The position numbers were made by a program, and so were the translations under genes. A stretch of 64,000 bases of DNA from an uncultured bacterium (GTDB lineage: Bacteria > Cyanobacteriota > Vampirovibrionia > Gastranaerophilales > Gastranaerophilaceae), in contig CANAIK010000002.1 of the NCBI GenBank assembly GCA_947361225.1, forward strand, positions 1-64,000. Direction: 5' to 3'. The notes under the pieces were generated by a model. The model made no database searches. It was given only the letters and a program-made list of their open reading frames with translations, and was not told the DNA's origin. Of this stretch, positions 52,641 through 58,819 are shown piece after piece (positions within the stretch are counted from its first letter, which is position 1; every line of letters begins with the position of its first letter).

Positions 52641-52919
52641 ATGAAAAAAATTTTTTTGTTAACAATGTTTTTAATTTTGTCCGCAATGCCAATTTTTGCA
52701 GTTAGCGTTGGGTCTTATAAAACCGAAACCGATTATGGATTAATCGACGGGTTTAAGTGGAACTTTTTTAATCGTGATAAAAATACTCCTTTGGTTCAAA
52801 TAAAATCTGAAACAAAAGAGGAACAAGAAAGAATCGAGAAAGAAAAAAACAGACCAAAAGAACAACAAGACGACGTCCAGCTTTATCGTTTTATGCTTGA
52901 CGACGTTGTTGCGTTCTAG
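52641..52919 (+). CDS. small exported protein, 92 aa
   Basis: N-terminal signal peptide (MKKIFLLTMFLILSAMPIFA, cleavage after Ala20) followed by a short polar protein with a Glu/Lys-rich stretch (KSETKEEQERIEKEKNRPKEQQDD). No domain recognised; it should be periplasmic. TAAAAT lies 6 nt before the ATG, another leaderless-type start. It is followed by toxin-like locus E on the same strand. Confidence 0.65.
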   Translation: MKKIFLLTMFLILSAMPIFAVSVGSYKTETDYGLIDGFKWNFFNRDKNTPLVQIKSETKEEQERIEKEKNRPKEQQDDVQLYRFMLDDVVAF

Positions 52920-53036
52920 GTTTTTGATTGAAAATAGAATATCAATGGGGCTAGCCTGCATCTTTTTTTAAAACTACAAGAACAACAAAATCTTCGGTTT
53001 AAGAACTGATAGTTTATAAGAAAGGAGGCTGGAATT

Positions 53037-53117
53037 ATGGAAAATATCAATTTGACTTTAATATTAATCTTATTGATTATATACATAATAAAAAATGGCA
53101 CCTATCTAAATAGATAA
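53037..53117 (+). CDS. 26-residue hydrophobic toxin-like peptide E
   Basis: MENINLTLILILLIIYIIKN then GTYLNR. One membrane helix of 14 residues flanked by polar ends. GGAGG lies 8 nt upstream. In the leader, CTAGCCT (52951-52957) is complementary to AGGCTGG (53026-53032), which overlaps the ribosome site, so the site can be hidden by an upstream stem as in loci A-D. Sequence differs from peptides A-D; architecture is the same. Confidence 0.6.
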   Translation: MENINLTLILILLIIYIIKNGTYLNR

Positions 53118-53169
53118 GCACCACTTCAGTCTTATGCAGTTGACGGTAGTTGGAGCTACCGCCCCTGAT
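53090..53169 (-). ncRNA. antisense RNA of locus E
   Basis: From the promoter at 53176-53203 to a terminator that spans the peptide's stop codon: GGUGCUUAUCU, AUUU, AGAUAGGUGCC (53122-53097) followed by AUUUUUU. About 80 nt; a further hairpin (CGGTAG/CTACCG, 53143-53160) lies near its 5' end. Confidence 0.5.
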
Positions 53170-53175
53170 ATCTAT

Positions 53176-53203
53176 ATTATAACCCGCTTTTTTAAAATTT
53201 CAA
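53176..53203 (-). promoter_or_regulatory. antisense promoter of locus E
   Basis: Minus strand TTGAAA (53203-53198), 16 nt, TATAAT (53181-53176). Same layout as in the other four loci. Confidence 0.7.
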
Positions 53204-53250
53204 GGGTGGAAATAAAAAAGTGGTTTATAATTGTTTCTATTTTTTAAGTC

Positions 53251-53278
53251 TTGAATTTTGTAATAAATAAGTTATAAT
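53251..53278 (+). promoter_or_regulatory. antisense promoter of locus B
   Basis: TTGAAT (53251-53256), 16 nt, TATAAT (53273-53278) on the plus strand, facing the minus-strand toxin-like gene. Confidence 0.7.
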
Positions 53279-53284
53279 AAAAAT

Positions 53285-53389
53285 AGGGAAAGAACCTCAA
53301 GAGGTGTCAGCTCTCAAGGTTCTTCTTAACTCCCTATTTTGCAAATGCGAGCGCTATTATTATCAATAAGATAAGAAGTAGCGCTTTTT
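53285..53389 (+). ncRNA. antisense RNA of locus B
   Basis: From the promoter at 53251-53278 to an intrinsic terminator inside the toxin-like gene: AGCGCTA (53350-53356) pairs with TAGCGCT (53379-53385), then TTTT. About 105 nt. Its 5' half contains the AATAGGGA/TCCCTATT hairpin with CCTCAAGAG/CTCTCAAGG inside. Confidence 0.55.
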
Positions 53390-53408
53390 CAGATACGCTA
53401 AATTGCAT
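53334..53408 (-). CDS. 24-residue hydrophobic toxin-like peptide B
   Basis: MQFSVSEKALLLILLIIIAL then AFAK. Homologue of peptide A with the same EKAL-x-LIL-x-IIIAL core. ATG 53408; AAAGGTGGTG lies about 9 nt upstream. An alternative frame from an ATG 7 nt earlier would give an unrelated 16-residue peptide and is less likely. The leader holds the same conserved anti-ribosome-site sequence as copy A. Confidence 0.6.
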   Translation of the reverse strand: MQFSVSEKALLLILLIIIALAFAK

Positions 53409-53434
53409 TTCATCACCACCTTTCCGCTCAATTT

Positions 53435-53482
53435 CTACTTAACAAGCCTGCGGGCGAGGGTGATAAGCGGGAGCTTACCCAT
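53435..53482 (-). CDS. 15-residue leader peptide of locus B
   Basis: MGKLPLITLARRLVK, identical to that of locus A. The ATG lies 6 nt behind TATAAT (53494-53489), which is part of the extended TGTTATAAT box (53497-53489). Confidence 0.45.
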   Translation of the reverse strand: MGKLPLITLARRLVK

Positions 53483-53488
53483 TTATTT

Positions 53489-53497
53489 ATTATAACA
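53489..53497 (-). promoter_or_regulatory. extended -10 promoter of locus B
   Basis: TGTTATAAT on the minus strand, identical to locus A, 6 nt before the leader ATG. Confidence 0.65.
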
Positions 53498-53530
53498 AAT
53501 AAAGGTTAGTTTATAAAGAAAAACATTGAA

Positions 53531-53923
53531 TTAAGCTAAATTCTCGGGTTTTTTCTTTCTTCCTCTTTTTAAACTATTAACAATATTTTGTTCTTGGATA
53601 GTTTCATCCATATTTAAATCTTTAGCTATTTTATTAATATAATCAATGTAGTTTTTTGATTCAACTCCGCTTTTTTCTAACAAAGAAAGAATAACTTTAA
53701 CCCCGACCAAATTTAAAGACAGATTTCTTGTCAAAAACTGTATAAATTTACCTTTTTCAATATCATAAACTGTATAATAGCGTCTATTTTTGGGAGTTCT
53801 TTTCGGGATTAACAACCCTTCTTCATCATAAATTCTCAATGTTCTTTGATGAACTTTAAGAATATCTGCCATATTACTTATTGATATTGCGATTTCATAA
53901 AAATTTTCTTTATTTAATTGCAA
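53531..53923 (-). CDS. MerR-family regulator
   Basis: 130 residues. ISISNMADILKVHQRTLRIYDEEGLLIPKRTPKNRRYYTVYDIEKGKFIQFL is a MerR DNA-binding domain close to the HspR/GlnR branch (VHQRTLRIYDEEGLL). The rest is a coiled helix and a basic tail (KRGRKKKPENLA). No metal-binding Cys. TTG at 53923 has GGAGG 5-6 nt upstream, which supports this start. Its 3' end was copied along with locus B to create copy A. Confidence 0.85.
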   Translation of the reverse strand: MQLNKENFYEIAISISNMADILKVHQRTLRIYDEEGLLIPKRTPKNRRYYTVYDIEKGKFIQFLTRNLSLNLVGVKVILSLLEKSGVESKNYIDYINKIAKDLNMDETIQEQNIVNSLKRGRKKKPENLA

Positions 53924-53994
53924 AATGACCTCCAAAGTTCTTTGTTTATCTATATTTTAGTTAGTAAATAAGCGTAGTTTTCTATAGAAATAAT

Positions 53995-54011
53995 AAGCGT
54001 GTCAGTCTATA
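53995..54011 (+). promoter_or_regulatory. repeated site AAGCGTGTCAGTCTATA, copy 1
   Basis: Seventeen-base element ending 9 nt before ATG 54021. A degenerate version (AAGCGT... CTATA) precedes at about 53970-53986. The TATATT at its end may be the -10 box. Probably an operator for the small XRE proteins encoded next to it. Confidence 0.6.
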
Positions 54012-54020
54012 TTGTCAAGT

Positions 54021-54236
54021 ATGAACACTAAAGTTTTAAAAAAATTAGGCAAAAACATAAAACGCTACAGACTTGATTCAGGTCTAACACAAGAAGCACT
54101 TGCGCAAAAAGTTCGAAAACATCAAACTTACATTGGAAAACTGGAAACCGGCAAATGCAGTCCTTCAATAAAAACCCTTTTTGCAATTTCCAGAGCACTT
54201 CGAATTAAACTTTCAAATGTTTTTGATTTCGACTAA
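54021..54236 (+). CDS. small XRE-family regulator
   Basis: 71 residues, DNA-binding domain only: LGKNIKRYRLDSGLTQEALAQKVRKHQTYIGKLETGKCSPSIKTLFAISRAL, ending SNVFDFD. Paralogue of 54337-54558 and 47484-47705. ATG 54021 is used; TATATT (54008-54013) lies 7 nt upstream with no ribosome site, so the message is probably leaderless. The same AAGCGTGTCAGTCTATA element precedes this gene and the next. Confidence 0.85.
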   Translation: MNTKVLKKLGKNIKRYRLDSGLTQEALAQKVRKHQTYIGKLETGKCSPSIKTLFAISRALRIKLSNVFDFD

Positions 54237-54285
54237 AGCAAAAAAAATTTTAAACTCTTTATTGATGTTCATTTTACCAATAAAA

Positions 54286-54327
54286 AAGCGTGTCAGTCTA
54301 TACAAATAGTAAGCGTGTCAGTCTATA
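54286..54327 (+). promoter_or_regulatory. tandem AAGCGTGTCAGTCTATA sites, copies 2 and 3
   Basis: Identical 17-base elements at 54286-54302 and 54311-54327, 25 bp apart. The second ends 9 nt before ATG 54337, exactly as copy 1 relates to ATG 54021. The 25-bp step is about two and a half helical turns. Likely operators or an activator site shared by the two XRE genes. Confidence 0.65.
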
Positions 54328-54336
54328 TTGTAAACT

Positions 54337-54558
54337 ATGAACACTAAAATCCTGGAAAATTTAGGGAAAAATATAAAAAAATACAGAATAGATTCCAGCC
54401 TAACCCAAGAACAACTGGCTGAAAAGGTTGGGGTTCATCCTACCTATATCGGGAAACTTGAGGGTGGTAAAAACAACCCCTCAACAACAATGGTGTTTAA
54501 AATTACAAGAGCTCTAAAAATAACATTACCTCAAATTTTTGATTTTGATAAAAAATAA
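54337..54558 (+). CDS. small XRE-family regulator
   Basis: 73 residues: LGKNIKKYRIDSSLTQEQLAEKVGVHPTYIGKLEGGKNNPSTTMVFKITRAL, ending PQIFDFDKK. Closest to its neighbour at 54021 and to 47484-47705; a tandem duplication is the simplest origin. TATATT lies 7 nt before the ATG; no ribosome site. Confidence 0.85.
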   Translation: MNTKILENLGKNIKKYRIDSSLTQEQLAEKVGVHPTYIGKLEGGKNNPSTTMVFKITRALKITLPQIFDFDKK

Positions 54559-54607
54559 AGGATTTATATACAACTTTACACTAAATACTCCTAAAAACTA
54601 ATCATAA

Positions 54608-54672
54608 TGTCATTCCGAACTTGTTTCGGAATCTGATAATTGGTAGGATGCTGAAACGAGTTCACCTTGGCA
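54608..54672. repeat. imperfect palindromic intergenic element, ~65 bp
   Basis: TGTCATTCCGAACTTGTTTC at the left is roughly the reverse complement of the right end (CTGAAACGAGTTCACCTTGGCA minus a few bases). The left arm alone forms a hairpin, ATTCCGAA, CTTGT, TTCGGAAT. Such palindromes are often dispersed repeats in bacterial genomes; no second copy was noticed in this window. Confidence 0.45.
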
Positions 54673-54721
54673 GTTTTAACTATTTTTAGTGCAATCTGCT
54701 CTTAAGCCTCAAAAAATAAAT

Positions 54722-54967
54722 ATGACAAACCAAAAATTTAACAGTATTATTGCAAAAAGAATTAAAAAACTGCGAGAATCCAGCAATTTGACCCTTGAAC
54801 AACTCGCTTATCAAAGCGGGATATCCAAAGGCGGATTGAGTGAAATTGAGCGAAATCTTAAAGAACCAAGAATGTATACAATTGTCAAAATCTGCGCAGG
54901 GCTTGGAATAAGCGCAAAAGACTTTTTTAGTTTTGATGAAATAGATAGATTTATAAACGAATTATAA
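54722..54967 (+). CDS. XRE-family regulator, different subgroup
   Basis: 81 residues: IIAKRIKKLRESSNLTLEQLAYQSGISKGGLSEIERNLKEPRMYTIVKICAGLGISAKDFFSFDEI. It has the SKGGLSEIE recognition helix of SinR/ClgR-like repressors and is not close to the 54021/54337 pair. ATG 54722 was preferred over an upstream TTG. It lies directly before toxin-like locus C. Confidence 0.8.
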   Translation: MTNQKFNSIIAKRIKKLRESSNLTLEQLAYQSGISKGGLSEIERNLKEPRMYTIVKICAGLGISAKDFFSFDEIDRFINEL

Positions 54968-54978
54968 TTCCCCAACCA

Positions 54979-55006
54979 TTAACAGTAATTAGAAATTTGA
55001 TATAAT
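54979..55006 (+). promoter_or_regulatory. promoter of toxin-like locus C
   Basis: TTAACA (54979-54984), 16 nt, TATAAT (55001-55006). Nearly identical to the locus D promoter. Confidence 0.7.
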
Positions 55007-55027
55007 AATTCTAAGGATAAATACCTT

Positions 55028-55075
55028 ACTTCCTCCAACACATACAATTTAATGAAGAATTGGTTGGAAAGGAGG
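55028..55075 (+). promoter_or_regulatory. leader stem that hides the ribosome site of locus C
   Basis: ACTTCCTCCAAC (55028-55039) can pair with GTTGGAAAGGAGG (55063-55075). In locus D the same positions read CTCCTCTAGC and GCTAGAAAGGAGG: the inner five pairs changed on both sides (CCAAC/GTTGG to CTAGC/GCTAG), which supports the stem. Confidence 0.65.
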
Positions 55076-55082
55076 TGAAAAT

Positions 55083-55157
55083 ATGACTGAAAAGATAATA
55101 AAAACCGCCATAGCGGCAACTATAGCGGTTTTAAAAATTTTATCAATTTGGTTATAG
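55083..55157 (+). CDS. 24-residue hydrophobic toxin-like peptide C
   Basis: MTEKIIKTAIAATIAVLKIL then SIWL. A strong GGAGG lies 7 nt before the ATG. One membrane helix with Lys at 4, 7 and 18. The inner codons (for KTAIAATIAVL) are a near-perfect palindrome in DNA, which doubles as the antisense terminator. Same length and layout as peptide D. Confidence 0.65.
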   Translation: MTEKIIKTAIAATIAVLKILSIWL

Positions 55158-55250
55158 GGTATGAAGTGAAACCTCGAAGAAGTTAGATTTCTTTGGGGTT
55201 TCCCCCTATATTTCTTGCAAATTATGCAAGAAGGAAGACATTGGTCTTCA
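55097..55250 (-). ncRNA. antisense RNA of locus C
   Basis: From the promoter at 55257-55284 to a terminator inside the peptide gene: AAAACCGC-TATAG / CTATG-GCGGTTTT (55132-55101) followed by a T run. About 150 nt. It covers the toxin mRNA's terminator hairpin and extra hairpins at 55212-55232 (TTCTTGCA/TGCAAGAA) and 55234-55250. Confidence 0.55.
55153..55210. terminator. hairpin at the end of locus C mRNA
   Basis: TATAGGG (55153-55159) pairs with CCCCTATA (55203-55210), with GAAACCTCGAAGAA against TTTCTTTGGGGTTTC inside. Locus D has the same hairpin. Confidence 0.6.
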
Positions 55251-55256
55251 TATTAT

Positions 55257-55284
55257 ATTATAAACCGTTTTTATAAAAATTCAA
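55257..55284 (-). promoter_or_regulatory. antisense promoter of locus C
   Basis: Minus strand TTGAAT (55284-55279), 16 nt, TATAAT (55262-55257). Confidence 0.7.
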
Positions 55285-55303
55285 GTTTCATTCTTACAAA
55301 TCA

Positions 55304-55331
55304 TTAACGGCAATTAAAAATTTGATATAAT
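55304..55331 (+). promoter_or_regulatory. promoter of toxin-like locus D
   Basis: TTAACG (55304-55309), 16 nt, TATAAT (55326-55331). The leader stem CTCCTCTAGC (55358-55367) / GCTAGAAAGGAGG (55390-55402) follows. Confidence 0.7.
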
Positions 55332-55407
55332 AATTCTAAGGGTAAACACCTTGTTTTCTCCTCTAGCACAGACATTTGTGAAGAATTAGCTAGAAAGGAG
55401 GAAAAAA

Positions 55408-55482
55408 TGACAAAAGAACAAATAAAAATTGCTATAAAGGCAATTATAGCAATTTTAACATTTATTTATTCTATGTTATAGG
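55408..55482 (+). CDS. 24-residue hydrophobic toxin-like peptide D
   Basis: MTKEQIKIAIKAIIAILTFI then YSML. Ribosome site AGGAGG lies 6 nt before the ATG. One membrane helix with Lys at 3, 7 and 11. A perfect 13-bp palindrome in the coding DNA (AAAATTGCTATAA / TTATAGCAATTTT) forms the antisense terminator. Tandem neighbour of locus C, about 325 bp apart. Confidence 0.65.
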
Positions 55483-55566
55483 GTGTGAAGTGAAACCTCA
55501 AGGAAGTTAGATTTCTTTGGGGTTTCCCCCTATATTTCTTGCAAATTATGCAAGAAAGTCTTCATA
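55420..55566 (-). ncRNA. antisense RNA of locus D
   Basis: From the promoter at 55573-55600 to the 13-bp-stem terminator at 55457-55426 followed by a T run. About 145 nt. Ends are predicted only. Confidence 0.55.
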
Positions 55567-55572
55567 TTATTT

Positions 55573-55600
55573 ATTATAAACCGTTTTTATAAAAATTCAA
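55573..55600 (-). promoter_or_regulatory. antisense promoter of locus D
   Basis: Minus strand TTGAAT (55600-55595), 16 nt, TATAAT (55578-55573). The 16-nt spacer is the same as in locus C (TTTTATAAAAACGGTT). Confidence 0.7.
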
Positions 55601-55625
55601 GGGTTGAAAATTATTTGTATTTTCT

Positions 55626-56909
<1,284 letters not shown>

Positions 56910-57022
56910 TCAAGTATAATTAAATTCTAACACAAAAATAAAATGTAATATCAACACTTGTAACAAACTTTTTTTTGGTATAGAATTAATGTGATTATGA
57001 CTTTTATAAGGAGTAAATTTTT

Positions 57023-58678
57023 ATGTCAACTAAAGAATTTTTCACTAATTCAGAAGAATTGAAAGAAATGATGAGCGCAGCTCGTGCTACAATTACAGCG
57101 CCATTCTTTGGAAACAACGTTGAAGAAGTTAAAAGTGTTTCCGAAGCTTATAAATTAGCTAAAGATTCCTCAGGAACAATCGAACTTACAGGAATGCCCG
57201 TTTTTGAACCTGAAAAAATCGGTTTGCCTAAAGGAGCTAATCAACTACTTTTTAACGACGGTACAGTTGTTGGTCGTTGCGCTGCAGCAAGAAAAATCGT
57301 TGGGGAGCCAAATTGCGACCTAGCTTATTTATTGCCGATTATAAGAGAAGCAATCTATGGAACCCGTGATAAATTAATGTATAAAACAGAAGCGGTTGTT
57401 GGTTTGGATAAAGACTTTATGATTAAAGCTCATTTAATGATTCCAGCCGGTTTTGAGAATATTATGTATTCTTGGATGTTAAATTTCCAATATATTAACG
57501 AAGAATACGCTAGAATGTATGGCGAATCCAGATTAATTAACGAAGGCGATATTTACGTATTCTCAGATCCTGATTGGACTCATCCTGATTTCCCATATGG
57601 TTTAACTTTCTTTGATCCTGTTCACAATTGCGCTTGTATTCTTGGTATGAGATACTTTGGCGAACACAAAAAAGGCACTTTAACTCTTGCTTGGGGTTCA
57701 GCTGCTCGTAACGGATATGCGTCTTGTCACGGTGGTATGAAACGCTATAACTTAGACAACGGTTCATTCCAAGTTGCAGTATTTGGTTTATCAGGATCCG
57801 GAAAATCTACAATTACACACGCAAAACACGGTGGAAAATACGATATTACGGTTCTTCACGACGATGCGTTTATTATTAACGTTGATAAAAAATACACAAT
57901 CGCACTAGAACCCGCTTATTTTGACAAAACAGCCGATTATCCAATCGGATGCGACGATAACAAATATATCCTTACTCAACAAAACGCAGGGGCTATTGCG
58001 CTAGCTGACGGCAAAGTTGTTTCAGTAACAGAAGACATTAGAAACGGCAACGGTCGTGCTGTTAAATCAAAATTATGGTCACCCAATAGAGTTGATAGAA
58101 TCGACCAACCCATTAACGCAATTTTCTGGTTAATGAAAGATCCTACAATTCCTCCTGTATTAAAACTTTCAGGCGCATCATTGGGTAGCGCTATGGGTGC
58201 AACTTTAGCCACTAAACGCTCAAGCGCTGAAAGATTAGCTAAAGGAGTTGATCCTAACGCATTGGTTGTTGAACCTTATGCAAATCCTTTTAGAGTTTAT
58301 CCTCTATCTATTGACTACACAAGATTTAAACAATTAATCGAAGACGGAGTTGATTGTTATATCTTAAATACAGGTGAATTTATGGGAACAAAAGTTCAAC
58401 CTAAACACACTTTAGGAATTATTGAAGCAATTGTTTCAAAAACAGCTCAATTCCACAAATGGGAAAACTTTACAGATATCGAAATAATGGATATTGAAGG
58501 ATTTGACGCAAGTTTCTCTAATAAAGAATATGCAGATCAATTTAGAGCTCGTATGCAAGATAGAATCAACTTTGTTCAATCAAGAGAAACTGAAAAAGCA
58601 GGAATCGATAAACTTCCTGCTGATGCATTGGAAGCATTGCAAAAAGTTATTAAACAAACTGAAACTGCAAACGTTTAA
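57023..58678 (+). CDS. pckA: phosphoenolpyruvate carboxykinase (ATP)
   Basis: 551 residues. It links oxaloacetate and PEP with ATP/ADP; in fermenters it often runs toward oxaloacetate. Kinase-1a loop GLSGSGKST near residue 255, metal-binding LHDDAF near 281 and the AWGSAARNGYASCHGG stretch mark the ATP-dependent family, although the N-terminus (ELKEMMSAARATITAPFFGNN) is longer and unusual. Ribosome site AAGGAG, 8-9 nt before ATG. Codon use is biased to well-used codons, suggesting high expression. A strong terminator follows. Confidence 0.92.
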   Translation: MSTKEFFTNSEELKEMMSAARATITAPFFGNNVEEVKSVSEAYKLAKDSSGTIELTGMPVFEPEKIGLPKGANQLLFNDGTVVGRCAAARKIVGEPNCDLAYLLPIIREAIYGTRDKLMYKTEAVVGLDKDFMIKAHLMIPAGFENIMYSWMLNFQYINEEYARMYGESRLINEGDIYVFSDPDWTHPDFPYGLTFFDPVHNCACILGMRYFGEHKKGTLTLAWGSAARNGYASCHGGMKRYNLDNGSFQVAVFGLSGSGKSTITHAKHGGKYDITVLHDDAFIINVDKKYTIALEPAYFDKTADYPIGCDDNKYILTQQNAGAIALADGKVVSVTEDIRNGNGRAVKSKLWSPNRVDRIDQPINAIFWLMKDPTIPPVLKLSGASLGSAMGATLATKRSSAERLAKGVDPNALVVEPYANPFRVYPLSIDYTRFKQLIEDGVDCYILNTGEFMGTKVQPKHTLGIIEAIVSKTAQFHKWENFTDIEIMDIEGFDASFSNKEYADQFRARMQDRINFVQSRETEKAGIDKLPADALEALQKVIKQTETANV

Positions 58679-58697
58679 GCTTGTTTAAACAAAAAAT

Positions 58698-58732
58698 AAA
58701 AATGAATGGATTAGTTTCCATTCATTTTTTTT
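58698..58732 (+). terminator. pckA terminator
   Basis: AAAAATGAATGGA pairs with TCCATTCATTTTT around a short loop, followed by more T. Confidence 0.85.
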
Positions 58733-58751
58733 ATTAAAAAATTTTAATAAA

Positions 58752-58781
58752 TTGCCTTTATAAAAAATAAAATTATATAAT
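58752..58781 (+). promoter_or_regulatory. promoter of the flagellar export operon
   Basis: TTGCCT (58752-58757), 18 nt, TATAAT (58776-58781). Predicted start near 58788, which lies after the first possible start codon (TTG 58784) and supports a later one. Confidence 0.6.
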
Positions 58782-58819
58782 ATTTGTGGGGATTCTACAG
58801 CTTAAAAACGGATGTTTTA

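Larger units (their letters stand above)
53251..53547 (-). repeat. inverted-duplicate copy B (toxin-like locus B)
   Basis: Reverse-complement counterpart of 47799-48095. It covers the antisense promoter, terminator hairpin, peptide gene, leader frame, promoter, and the last codons of the MerR gene. The two copies lie in opposite orientation about 5.2 kb apart. Confidence 0.85.
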
